The notes below the pieces were generated by a model. That model saw only the letters and a list, made by a program, of their open reading frames with translations. It had not been told where the DNA came from and made no database searches. Both the position numbers and the translations under genes were made by a program. Positions 26,185 through 34,975 of a DNA stretch of 64,000 nt are shown piece after piece. Position 1 is the first letter of the stretch; each line of letters opens with the position of its first letter. The stretch comes from Pseudonocardia sp. ICBG1293 (GTDB taxonomy: Bacteria; Actinomycetota; Actinomycetes; Mycobacteriales; Pseudonocardiaceae), in contig NZ_JAHLEL010000038.1 in the NCBI RefSeq assembly GCF_020131355.1, positions 434,001-498,000 of the forward strand, written 5' to 3'.

Positions 26185-26378
26185 TCAGTACAGTCGCCGG
26201 TAGCCGCTCTCGAGCTGCTCGGTCATTTCCGCGGAGTCGAGTTCGAGTCGGGCACCGAGGCCGCGGTGAACTCCGCATCGTCGGCCGGGGTGGCCGAGAG
26301 ACGTTCGACGAGATGGGCGTCCCTGGCGTGACCGGCTGCGATCCACTCGCGAGCCAGCTCGGCCGGTGCCTTCTGCAT
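26185..26378 (-). pseudogene. Small gene with probable frameshift
   Basis: Starting at ATG 26378 with GGAGA upstream, the frame reads MQKAPAELAREWIAAGHARD and continues for 51 codons to 26223. A neighbouring frame continues plausibly as ARLELDSAEMTEQLESGYRRLY to a stop at 26185. Joining them near 26258 gives a coherent charged protein of about 65 residues. I do not recognise the family. It lies upstream of the reductase remnant on the same strand and was probably part of that operon. Confidence 0.45.
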
Positions 26379-26411
26379 GGTGTTCTCCGTCTGCTGGGAC
26401 GGTCGCGGTGA

Positions 26412-26603
26412 TCAGCCGAGGACGACCAGCGGCCCGCCCGCCGTGACGATCACGCGCGCACAGTTGCCCGGCATGGAGGTCATGGGGACGTCGGTCACGG
26501 TGGTGATGCGCACCCGCCCGGGGTCCGCGCCGGCCCGGATCGCCAGGACTCGCCCTGCCCCAGGGTCTGCTCGATCGGGCCGGCGCACCGGATTCGACCT
26601 CAC
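26412..26603 (-). pseudogene. Possible C-terminal gene remnant
   Basis: The reverse frame ends in RVRITTVTDVPMTSMPGN followed by CARVIVTAGGPLVVLG, which reads like the folded C-terminus of a real protein, then stops 33 bp before the small gene at 26378. The N-terminal part is Arg/Pro-rich and looks like noise. Family not recognised. The 26.13-26.76 kb stretch holds nothing else I can support. Confidence 0.3.
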
Positions 26604-26767
26604 CGCTGCACGACAGGTCCTACCGGGTCGCCGCCGGTGCTCACGGGATCGTCGACCGCCGGCATCTCTCGGCGTCGGGTCGCCGTCGTTGCAGCACTAG
26701 GGAAATTCTCGGGTGCCGTCGCCGACCATCAGATCCGTTCGGCCTGTCCAACCGAGAGGGACGACGC

Positions 26768-28201
26768 GTGAACACCAACCCTGTCCTCGTCATGCCCGGA
26801 ACGGTGCCCGCGCCGCGCGGCGGGATCCTGCACGATCTGCACGCCCGGCACGACGGCGTACGCAAGGTACTCGCCCGGATCGACGACGCCGCCCGCGGCC
26901 TGGACCTCCCCGCGGTGTCGCCACGGCTCGTCGAGGGCGGCGAGGTGGCTCCCGGGCGGGGCCCCGACCTGCAGTACGTGGAGATCTTCGCGGTCAGCAT
27001 CGCCACCCACCGCGCGCTGGTCGGGACGGGCGTCGAGCCGGCGGGCCTCGTCGGCCAGAGCGTGGGGGAGCTGTGGGCGCTCGCCGCGGCCGGGTACATC
27101 TCGGTCGAGGACACGGTCCGGCTCGCGGTGGCCCGGTCCCGCACCCTCACCCGGCAGGACTGGCAGGGCACGATGATCGCCGTCGGGGTGGACGGCCGCC
27201 GGGCCGAGCACCTCGCCGGCCTCTTCGGACACCCCGATCTGGTGCTGGCCTGTGAGAACGCGCCGCACCAGAGTGTGCTGAGCGGCCCGACCGCGCTCAC
27301 CGCCGACATCGAACGGGTGGCCGCGGCGGCGGGCTGGCCCACGAACCGGCTCGACGTGCCCCACCCCACGCACTCGCCCGCACTGGCCCGGTCGGCCAGG
27401 AAGCTCCGCGCCGGTGCGCCCCGTGTGCCCTACGGCGGTGGCCGGGTGCGGGTGTGCTCGCCGTGGCTGGGCCGTGACGTCGCCGACGACGACCCCGTGG
27501 AGCTCATGGCCGGTGCCCTCACCGCCCGCGTGCGCATCCTGGACACGATCCGCGAGCTGCACGCCTCCGGCGCGGAGGTGTTCGTCGAGTGCGGCGAACG
27601 TGCGGTCGTCGCGAAGATGATCCAGGCGAGCGTTCCGGGCGTGCGGTGCACCGTGCCGTTGGCCGAGGGCGACGCCCCCGCCGCTCCGGCCGGGCCCACG
27701 ACCGGTACCCCGTCACGGAACGGCGCGCACCCGGGGGCCCCGGTCGTCGTGCGCCCCGAGCCGACCGTCGCCGTACCCACCCCCGCGACGGACCCGCCGG
27801 CCGCGGTCCGGCCACCGTCGCCGGCCGCGGTGGCCACACCGGCGGCGCGCCCCGAGCCGGTCGAACCCGCCCCGGCCCCGTCCGCCCAGGCTCCCTCCGC
27901 CCCGGCCCTCTCCGGCGGAGCCCCCTCCGCCGGGACCCGCGACTACGACGCCGTCCTGGCGCAGTTGCGTGACCTCTACGGGGGCTACCTCGGCTACCCG
28001 CCGGACCTCCTCGGTGAGGACGACAGCCTGGAGGCCGACCTCGGCGTCGAGTCCCTCAAGCAGGTCGCACTGCTGGGTCAGGTCGCGGACCTGTTCAACC
28101 TGCCCGACCTGCGCTCGAACGCCTCGTTGCTGGGCTTCGGCTCACTGCGGCGCATCGCGGACGCCGTCGTGGCCGGCGGAGCGGTCGGCGAGGCTGCGTG
28201 A
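26768..28201 (+). CDS. Acyltransferase-ACP didomain protein
   Basis: 477 residues. The N-terminal malonyl-CoA:ACP-transacylase-like domain (about 1-300) has the nucleophile in GQSVGE (Ser98), ENAPHQSVLSGP and a histidine in HPTHSPAL in place of the usual catalytic segment. A Pro/Ala-rich linker (about 300-395) leads to an acyl carrier protein with the phosphopantetheine serine in LGVESLKQ (Ser429). It would load extender units and hold the growing chain for the 1924-residue partner, whose GTG start overlaps its stop. Splitting AT-ACP from KS-KR-DH-ER is unusual, since most iterative type I synthases carry all on one chain. No phosphopantetheinyl transferase is encoded nearby. The GTG start is preceded by GAGAGGGA. 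Confidence 0.9.
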   Translation: MNTNPVLVMPGTVPAPRGGILHDLHARHDGVRKVLARIDDAARGLDLPAVSPRLVEGGEVAPGRGPDLQYVEIFAVSIATHRALVGTGVEPAGLVGQSVGELWALAAAGYISVEDTVRLAVARSRTLTRQDWQGTMIAVGVDGRRAEHLAGLFGHPDLVLACENAPHQSVLSGPTALTADIERVAAAAGWPTNRLDVPHPTHSPALARSARKLRAGAPRVPYGGGRVRVCSPWLGRDVADDDPVELMAGALTARVRILDTIRELHASGAEVFVECGERAVVAKMIQASVPGVRCTVPLAEGDAPAAPAGPTTGTPSRNGAHPGAPVVVRPEPTVAVPTPATDPPAAVRPPSPAAVATPAARPEPVEPAPAPSAQAPSAPALSGGAPSAGTRDYDAVLAQLRDLYGGYLGYPPDLLGEDDSLEADLGVESLKQVALLGQVADLFNLPDLRSNASLLGFGSLRRIADAVVAGGAVGEAA

Positions 28202-31200
28202 ACGGGAACGAGGGCTCCCCGGACGACCTGACGGGGCGGATCGCGCTGGTCACCGGCGCGGCACGCAGTCTGGGTGCCGACATCGTGCGGAGCCTGGCCC
28301 GGCGGGGCGCGCACGTGATCGTCAACTACTTCCACTCGGTCGAGGCGGCCCGGGAGCTGGAGGCGGAGCTGCGTGCCGCAGGCCGCTCCTGCGAGTTCAT
28401 CCGCGCCTCGGTGGCCAAGACCGCCGAGGTGGACCGGATGTTCGACCTCGTCCGGGAGCGGCACGGTGGCCTCGACATCCTGGTGAACAACGCCGCGGCC
28501 GGCGCCTTCCTCCCGCTGCTCGACGTCGACGACGTCTACTGGGAACGGGCCTGGCGCACCAACGTGATGGGGCCCTACCACTGCGCGCGGCGGGCGGCCG
28601 AGCTGATGGACGGCCGTCCGGGCGCGGCGGTGCTGTGCCTGTCCGCCGTGGGGTCCCACCTGCCGGTGCCCGGCTACGGGCCCGGGGGCGTGACGAAGGC
28701 GGCCGCCGAGTCGCTGGTCCGCTACCTGGCGCTGGAGCTGGCCCCGCGGGGGATCCGGGTGAACACGGTCCTGCTGGGCTCGGTGGCGAGCGACATCGTG
28801 AGATCACTCGCCGACCCGGACACGATCGGTGACCGCGCCGACGACGAGCGGCTGCTCCGGCGCACGATCTCGACGCCGGACGCGGCCGACCTGATCTGCC
28901 ACTTCCTGCACCCGCACGCCGGGTTCGTCACCGGGCAGACCCTTATCGCCGACGGCGGCATCGGCCTCACCGGGATGCAGACGCTCCCGCTGCACAGCAA
29001 CCTCGCCGCGCACGCCGCTCCCGTCCGCGGGACGGCGTCGCCCGCACCCGCCGGACCGCCGAGCGGGGACCCCGAGCCGGCGGGGACCGTGACCGGGGCC
29101 CCCTCCGAGGAGCCCCGCACCGACACCGTCGCTGCCGACGACGACGACGACGACGACGCCGTCGCCGTCGTCGGGATCGGGGTGGCGCTGCCCGGCGCGA
29201 ACGACCGGCGCGAGCTGTGGGACCGGCTGCGCGAGGCCACGCTGCAGGCGAGCGAACCGACCGGCTTCGCGCTCGAGCACTTCCACGCCTCCGACCCCAC
29301 GGTGCCCGGCCGCTTCCACGCCCGCCGGGCCGGCTACCTCACCGGCTTCGTCCCGGATCCGCGCTCGCTCAGCGAGCCACACGGACTGCGCGACCACCCC
29401 GGGGTGGCACCGACCGCGCGCTGGTTGCGGCACTGCGCCGTCCAGGCACTCGACGGTGTGCGCCGCGGAGCGGGTGACCGGTGGCTCGCCGTCACCACGG
29501 GAGCGCACGACCACATCGGGCTCGGCGACCGGGCCCCGGTGCTGGGGGCGCAGTACGCGAGCATGCTCCGCGGGGCCACGGCAGCCGACCCGGACGGTGA
29601 CTGGCTCGGTGAGATGGCCGAGCACGCGGTGCTCGCCCACTACTCCGGCAGCGGTGCCGACCCGCTCATGCACCAGCCCGCGTCCGTCTCACGGGTGGCA
29701 CTCGGCGGGCTCGTGCCCGACGACGCCCGCCACCTCACGCTCGACGCCGCCTGCGCCAGCGGCCTCTACGTGCTCGACGCCGCCGTGAAGGCACTGCGGG
29801 AGGGCTCCTGCGACGTGGCGCTCGCCGGCGGCACCTCGGTGGCCGAGCCGACCCTGCTGACCCTGTTCTGCAAGGCCCAGGGCATCACCCCCAGCGGCCG
29901 GGTGCGCCCGTTCGACCGGGACGCGGACGGGACGCTGCTCGCCGAGGGCGCGGTGGCGCTCGTGCTGAAGACCCACGCGAGGGCCGTCGCGGACGGCGAC
30001 GAGATCCTGGGGCTCGTGCTCGGCACCGGCCTGGCCGCCGACGGCCGGGGCAAGGGCATCCACGCCCCGGCCGAACGCGGTCAGGAACTGGCGATCTCCC
30101 GCGCCTGGTCCGACGCCGGTGTCGGAGCCGACGACCTCGACTGGGTCGTGGCCCACGGCACCGGCACACCGACCGGTGACGAGGTCGAGGTCCGAGCCCT
30201 GCTGGCGCGGCTCGGGCAGGGCCGGCGCAGCTGCCTGCTCACCTCCAACAAGCAGGTCTTCGGCCACACCGGTGTGCTCGCGGGGCTCGTCTCGGTGGCG
30301 CACGCGCTCACCGCGATCGAGCACGGGGCGATCCCGGCCCAGACGGACCGGATCGCCCCGCACGCGCTGCTGGACGGGGAGGAACGGCTCGGGGTGCCCG
30401 TCACCGAGGTCGACTGGCGGCCCTCGGACCGGCCACGTGTCGTCGGCGTCTCGTCGTTCGGGCTCGGTGGCGCCGACGCGCACGCCGTGCTGGCCGACCG
30501 CGTCCCGACCCGGCGGCCCGCCAGGGCGATCCCGGAGGACCTCGTCGTCGTCGGCTGGAACACACACCTGCCCGGCTCCGACCGCGACGCGACCGCTGCC
30601 TGGCTGGCGGGTACCGGGCCCGGTCCCTCGGCCGGGTTCGGCGACCCGTACCCCGTCCCGTCGCCGCGCGAGGTGCGGATCCCGCCGCGCACCACCGCGC
30701 ACATGGACCCGAGCCACCTGATGATGCTGCAGGCGGTGGACCCGCTGCTGGCGCAGCTGGGCGACGCGGCCGCGGACTTGCGTCCCGACACCGCGCTGCT
30801 GATCGGGTCGGCGCTGCCCAGCAGGCACGCCACCCGGATGGCCGTGCGGGTGCACGCCGCCGAGTGCGCCGACGCGCTCGGGCTGCTGCCCGATCCCGGG
30901 ATGGTCGCGACGCTGCGTGATCGGCTCGCCGCCGTCGTCGACGCGTCCGCTCCCGACATCAGCGAGGACGACTTCACCGGTGCCGTCTCCTGCATCGCGG
31001 CCGGCCGGGTGACCAACTACGACGACCTGCAGGGATTCGGCGTCGCCGTCTACGACCACCGGGACTCCGGCACCGCCGCACTCGACCTCGCGATGCGTCA
31101 GCTCCGCCACGGGGCCTGCGCGCTGGCGCTGGTGGGGGCCGTGAGTGTGGCACCGGTCCGGGGCTGGGACGGACATCTCGGTCCGCTCGTACCGGACGGG

Positions 31201-33972
31201 GCGACGATCGCGGAGGGCGCCGCCGTCGTGGCACTGGCCCGGCGCTCGACCGCCGAGCACCACGGTCTGCCGATCCTGGGAACGGTCGCGACGGCCGGTC
31301 CGGGGGCGACGCCGCCCGCGCCCCCGGCGCCGGATCGCACCTACCTCGCCGTCGACGCGCTGTTCGCGCTGCTGCACGGCGTCGTCACCGGCCGCGGGAC
31401 GGTCGTCGGCGCGAGCGACCCGGCCACGCCGGGCCTGCGCTTCACCGGCGTACGGCCCCCCGACGCGCCGGATCCCGACATCGGTACCCGGGGCACGGTG
31501 GACCTCGTCGACATGGCCGTCCCGACCGGGGCGACCCCGCCGCACCCGGTCCCGCCGGGCACCGTCGTCGTCACCGACTGCGCGGACGTCGTGGCCGCGC
31601 TGGAGGGCTGCGTCGACGTCGCGGTGTGGACGACCGACGCCGTCGCCGCGGAGGACGCGGCCGGCGCGCTCGCGGAGCTCCCGTTCGTCCCGGCCCACGT
31701 GCGGGTACTGACGCGGTTCACCGACCGCGGTGACGCCCCCGCCGCCGTCCTGCGCGCCGAGACGCTGCAGGACCTGCTCCTGACCACGACCCAGGCCCTG
31801 CTCCCGGCCCTGCGCAACGGCGGAACCATCGGCGCCGCGCTGCTCGACGCCCTGCCCGGCGACCGTCCGCACCCGCTCGCCGGTCTGTTCACCGGGTTCG
31901 TCCGCTCGGTCCGCGCCGAGATCACCCAGTGCGGGGGAGCCGCGCTGCTCACCGCGACGCCCGATGCGCCGACCGCGCTGCACCAGCTGGCCCGCGCGAG
32001 CGGCGACGCCGGTCCGCTGCACACGGTCGCGGCCCGCGGGGACGGGAGCTGGGCCCGGATGGACGTCTGCCCGGACGACGTGCCCGCCGGCCCGGGCGGG
32101 ACCCCGCCGGCCCCGGGCTCGGTCGTCGTCGCGTTCGGCGGCGCACGCGGGATCACGCCGGAGCTGCTGCACGCGCTCGCCGTCCGCGTCGAGCGGCCGC
32201 ACGTCTACCTGATCGGCCGCACCCCGGTCCCGGACGGCCCGCCCCCCGAGCCGGTACCCCAGGCGGAGTTCATCGCCGAGCAGCGACGCCTGCATCCCGA
32301 GCTGAGCCTGCGCGAGCTCAAGGCGCGCTACGACCGTCTCGACGCCGCCCGGGAGGTACGGGCGACACTGCGGCGGCTCGCCGAGGTCTGCGGTCCCGAC
32401 CGCGTGCACCACCGCGTCTGCGACGTGCTCGACGGCGAGGCCACCACCGCCGTCCTCGACGAGATCCACGACCGGCACGGCCGCGTCGACCTCGTGGTGA
32501 ACGCCGTGCTCGACCTGCGTCCCCGCGCGCTGCACGCCAAGGCGCTCGCCGACTTCCGGGCCGTGCGGGCCACGAAGGCAACCGGCTACCGCAACCTGAA
32601 GCACGCCCTCGCCGGACGACCACCGACGATCCTCGCCACCTTCAGCACCCTCGCCACGGTCGCGCCTGCGCCCGGCGACGTCGACTACTGCGCGGTGAAC
32701 TCCTACCTCGAGTACGCCACGGCCGCCGCCGACCGGGACCTGCCCACCGGGCACCGGGAGATCGCGATCCTCTGGAGCGGCTGGAAGGACGTCGGCGTGG
32801 CCAGCAGCGTCGCCATGGAGGAGACGCTGCGGCGCAACAACATGGACGCCTACATCACGCCGGCCCAGGGGTGCGCGCAGTTCCTCTCGTCGCTGGCCCA
32901 CCCGCCGGCGAACGGGCTGACGTTCTTCCTGCGCGGGCCGGAACGGGCCATGCTCGCCCGCCGGGGCATCGGACCGGATGCCCCGCCGATGCCGCCCCCC
33001 GACGTCCCGGACCCCGCCGTACCGGGTCCGGAACCGGCCTCGCCGCTCCTCGACGGCATCACGATGGAGGGCCGGTCCTGGGTGGTCGCGACGAAGACGT
33101 GGGACCCCCGCACGCTCGACGAGCGGGACGGGCGGTGGATGCGCCACCACCGGGTCAACGGCGCCGTCGTGCTCCCCGGCACGTTCGCGCTCGAGGCCGC
33201 CGCGGCCGCCGCGACCCGGCTGCGGCCGGACCTGGTCGTCACCGGTTTCCGTGACCTCGCCTGCCACGCCTCGGTGACGGTGCGGCCCGACGGTCCTCCC
33301 CGCACCGTCACGGTCTCCGCGCGGGTGACCACCGAGGATCCCGCCGGGGCCCGGGTGTCGGTCCGGGTCACGACGAACCGGGTCAGCGCGACCGGGAAGG
33401 TGCTCCGGTTCGGCGACCTCTGCTACGAGGCGGACGTCCTGCTCGCCCCGGTCCGCCCCCACCTCGGCCCGGCGCCGGACCTGCGGGCGCACACCCCCGT
33501 CCCGGGGTTCCGGATGCCGATCTACGACGGACATCCCGTACTGGCGCTGAGCGGGCCGTTCGCCGGGACCTCGGCCCACGCCCACGGACCGGACGGGACG
33601 AGTGCACTGTTCTCGTTCGACCACACGGGGTTCTCGGCCGAGCTCGGCGGGGCGACGGTGCCCTCGATCCTGATCGACGCGCTCGCCCACCTGCTGCTCG
33701 TGCCGCGGGACGGGGCCGAGGGCGGACCACCGGTGCCGGGCCCCCTCGCCGGTATCGCCGAGGTCGATCTGGGGTGTGCCGGCAACGACTGCGACCTCGC
33801 CGCTCGCCACCCGGTCGTCCGGCTCGGCCACGACACCGCGTCCGGAGTGCTCACCGCGGCCGCCGACGGCCGGGTGCTGGTCCGGGTCCGCGGCGTCACC
33901 GCCTTCTCGAGCGGCGAACCGGGGCGCCTGGTCCGTCCGGGCGCCGACGACCACCGGCCCGTCCCCGCCTGA
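28198..33972 (+). CDS. Multidomain synthase: FabL-like ER - KS - chain-length factor - KR - DH
   Basis: 1924-residue iterative synthase. Domain 1 (about 1-265) is an SDR whose active site is Tyr-x6-Lys (Tyr160, Lys167), the spacing of FabI/FabL enoyl-ACP reductases rather than ketoreductases; NNAAAGAFLP and RYLALELAPRGI also match FabL. A linker with a (GAC)7 acidic run follows. Domain 2 (about 315-750) is a ketosynthase with Cys519, His653 and His690 (DAACASG, HGTGTPTGD, FGHTG). Domain 3 (about 780-1080) is a ketosynthase-like partner with Arg955 where the Cys should be, as in chain-length factors. Domain 4 (about 1305-1600) is a PUFA-synthase-like KR (FGGARGITPE, Tyr1497). Domain 5 (about 1620-1910) is a hot-dog dehydratase with HRVNGAVVLP. 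With the upstream AT-ACP the set is complete for fully reduced or selectively unsaturated chains. No thioesterase is present. Confidence 0.9.
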   Translation: MNGNEGSPDDLTGRIALVTGAARSLGADIVRSLARRGAHVIVNYFHSVEAARELEAELRAAGRSCEFIRASVAKTAEVDRMFDLVRERHGGLDILVNNAAAGAFLPLLDVDDVYWERAWRTNVMGPYHCARRAAELMDGRPGAAVLCLSAVGSHLPVPGYGPGGVTKAAAESLVRYLALELAPRGIRVNTVLLGSVASDIVRSLADPDTIGDRADDERLLRRTISTPDAADLICHFLHPHAGFVTGQTLIADGGIGLTGMQTLPLHSNLAAHAAPVRGTASPAPAGPPSGDPEPAGTVTGAPSEEPRTDTVAADDDDDDDAVAVVGIGVALPGANDRRELWDRLREATLQASEPTGFALEHFHASDPTVPGRFHARRAGYLTGFVPDPRSLSEPHGLRDHPGVAPTARWLRHCAVQALDGVRRGAGDRWLAVTTGAHDHIGLGDRAPVLGAQYASMLRGATAADPDGDWLGEMAEHAVLAHYSGSGADPLMHQPASVSRVALGGLVPDDARHLTLDAACASGLYVLDAAVKALREGSCDVALAGGTSVAEPTLLTLFCKAQGITPSGRVRPFDRDADGTLLAEGAVALVLKTHARAVADGDEILGLVLGTGLAADGRGKGIHAPAERGQELAISRAWSDAGVGADDLDWVVAHGTGTPTGDEVEVRALLARLGQGRRSCLLTSNKQVFGHTGVLAGLVSVAHALTAIEHGAIPAQTDRIAPHALLDGEERLGVPVTEVDWRPSDRPRVVGVSSFGLGGADAHAVLADRVPTRRPARAIPEDLVVVGWNTHLPGSDRDATAAWLAGTGPGPSAGFGDPYPVPSPREVRIPPRTTAHMDPSHLMMLQAVDPLLAQLGDAAADLRPDTALLIGSALPSRHATRMAVRVHAAECADALGLLPDPGMVATLRDRLAAVVDASAPDISEDDFTGAVSCIAAGRVTNYDDLQGFGVAVYDHRDSGTAALDLAMRQLRHGACALALVGAVSVAPVRGWDGHLGPLVPDGATIAEGAAVVALARRSTAEHHGLPILGTVATAGPGATPPAPPAPDRTYLAVDALFALLHGVVTGRGTVVGASDPATPGLRFTGVRPPDAPDPDIGTRGTVDLVDMAVPTGATPPHPVPPGTVVVTDCADVVAALEGCVDVAVWTTDAVAAEDAAGALAELPFVPAHVRVLTRFTDRGDAPAAVLRAETLQDLLLTTTQALLPALRNGGTIGAALLDALPGDRPHPLAGLFTGFVRSVRAEITQCGGAALLTATPDAPTALHQLARASGDAGPLHTVAARGDGSWARMDVCPDDVPAGPGGTPPAPGSVVVAFGGARGITPELLHALAVRVERPHVYLIGRTPVPDGPPPEPVPQAEFIAEQRRLHPELSLRELKARYDRLDAAREVRATLRRLAEVCGPDRVHHRVCDVLDGEATTAVLDEIHDRHGRVDLVVNAVLDLRPRALHAKALADFRAVRATKATGYRNLKHALAGRPPTILATFSTLATVAPAPGDVDYCAVNSYLEYATAAADRDLPTGHREIAILWSGWKDVGVASSVAMEETLRRNNMDAYITPAQGCAQFLSSLAHPPANGLTFFLRGPERAMLARRGIGPDAPPMPPPDVPDPAVPGPEPASPLLDGITMEGRSWVVATKTWDPRTLDERDGRWMRHHRVNGAVVLPGTFALEAAAAAATRLRPDLVVTGFRDLACHASVTVRPDGPPRTVTVSARVTTEDPAGARVSVRVTTNRVSATGKVLRFGDLCYEADVLLAPVRPHLGPAPDLRAHTPVPGFRMPIYDGHPVLALSGPFAGTSAHAHGPDGTSALFSFDHTGFSAELGGATVPSILIDALAHLLLVPRDGAEGGPPVPGPLAGIAEVDLGCAGNDCDLAARHPVVRLGHDTASGVLTAAADGRVLVRVRGVTAFSSGEPGRLVRPGADDHRPVPA
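29137..29157 (+). repeat. (GAC)7 trinucleotide repeat inside the synthase linker
   Basis: Seven consecutive GAC codons encode poly-Asp at the junction of the enoyl reductase and ketosynthase domains. It acts as a flexible acidic linker and is prone to replication slippage without frameshift. Confidence 0.8.
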
Positions 33973-33982
33973 GGAGGCACTC

Positions 33983-34975
33983 GTGCTCTGGTCCGACGTG
34001 AACATCGCGGGCAGCGGGTCGTGGATCCCGCCCATCCGGCCGCGGGCAGGTGCCCGGCCGGACACCCCCTCGGCGGCCGACGCCAACGGGTTCGGCTCCG
34101 CCGCCGTGGCCGCGGGCGACACGGCCGTCGGGATGGCGGCACGCGCGGCGCTGAAGGCGCTGCGGCACGCCGGTGCCGTCGGCTCCGACCTGAGCCTGCT
34201 CGTGCACGCGAGCTTCCAGGACGTCGACCACTACACCCCCTCGCCCTACCTGCTGCGCGCCCTGGGCACCACGGTGGCGACGGGGATGGAGATCGGCGCC
34301 GCGAGTGACGGCGGTGCGGCCGCGCTGGTCACGGCGGCCGAGCACCTCACCGCACGTCCGGACGCACGGGCGGCGATGGTCACCGCGGGGTCCCGCTTCC
34401 CCGCCGAGCGCTGGGACTTCGTCCACGAGATCGGGTACCTCGCCGGTGACGCGGGCGGGGCCGCGGTGCTCACCCGCGCGCCGGGCCGGGCCCGGCTGGT
34501 GGCGACCGCACACGCCGCGCTGCCCCGTCTGGAGGAGATGAGCAGGGCCGCGGCCGGCGTCGCGGGCGGGGCGACGGGCCGGCGCATGGCGGTCGAGCAG
34601 ACGGGGCTCGCCCCGCACGTCACCTCCCTGCGGGAGGCCACGCGCTCCTGCGTCGAGCAGGTGCTGGAGGAGGCCGGTCTCGGACCGGCGGACGTCGCGC
34701 ACACCGCCGTCGTCGCGATCGGGTCGGCGGTGCTCGACGTCCTGCTGTCGGGGCCACCGTTGCACGCCCGTGCGGCCGATACGAGCTGGACGTTCGGACG
34801 CCACGTCGCCCATGCCGGACCGTGCGACCTGCTGCTGGCCGTCGACCGGCTGCTCCGCGGCGGGACGGCCGTGCCCGGCGACCGCGTGCTCGTGGTGAGC
34901 TTCGGGCTCGGGTTCCGCTGGACCGCCGCGGTCCTGGAGATCACCGCGCCCGTCCCCGGACGGACCGCGGCATGA
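33983..34975 (+). CDS. KAS III-like (FabH-fold) protein with altered active site
   Basis: 330 residues, typical FabH length. The GTG at 33983 follows GAGGAGG directly behind the synthase stop; a longer frame upstream is antisense-like noise. In the nucleophile segment MEIGAASDGGAAALV, Ser108 replaces the expected Cys, and the region corresponding to the Asn loop reads FGRHVAHAGP. A Ser-for-Cys change is known in KSIII-like acyltransferases such as DpsC of daunorubicin biosynthesis, which select starter units. The protein may therefore load a starter acyl group on the ACP or transfer the finished chain rather than condense. The following P450 start overlaps its stop. Confidence 0.82.
   Translation: MLWSDVNIAGSGSWIPPIRPRAGARPDTPSAADANGFGSAAVAAGDTAVGMAARAALKALRHAGAVGSDLSLLVHASFQDVDHYTPSPYLLRALGTTVATGMEIGAASDGGAAALVTAAEHLTARPDARAAMVTAGSRFPAERWDFVHEIGYLAGDAGGAAVLTRAPGRARLVATAHAALPRLEEMSRAAAGVAGGATGRRMAVEQTGLAPHVTSLREATRSCVEQVLEEAGLGPADVAHTAVVAIGSAVLDVLLSGPPLHARAADTSWTFGRHVAHAGPCDLLLAVDRLLRGGTAVPGDRVLVVSFGLGFRWTAAVLEITAPVPGRTAA

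Noticed and set aside
26768-33972. Enediyne PKS
   Set aside because: Enediyne synthases carry KS-AT-ACP-KR-DH-PPTase on one chain. Here AT-ACP is separate, a CLF and an ER are present, and no PPTase or enediyne cassette genes are seen.
28198-33972. Ordinary PUFA synthase (PfaA-D)
   Set aside because: There are no tandem ACPs, no FabK-type PfaD, only one DH is seen, and the domain order differs, although KR and KS-CLF resemble the PUFA type.
33776-33982. Longer start for the KAS III-like protein
   Set aside because: The 69 extra residues are low-complexity and overlap the synthase C-terminus out of frame; the GTG at 33983 has a strong ribosome site.
29689-34122. Open frame of 1477 codons on the minus strand opposite the synthase gene
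   Set aside because: It is the GC-bias shadow of the synthase: third-position GC keeps antisense frames open. It has no domain and a composition of Arg, Gly, Pro, Ala and Val repeats.
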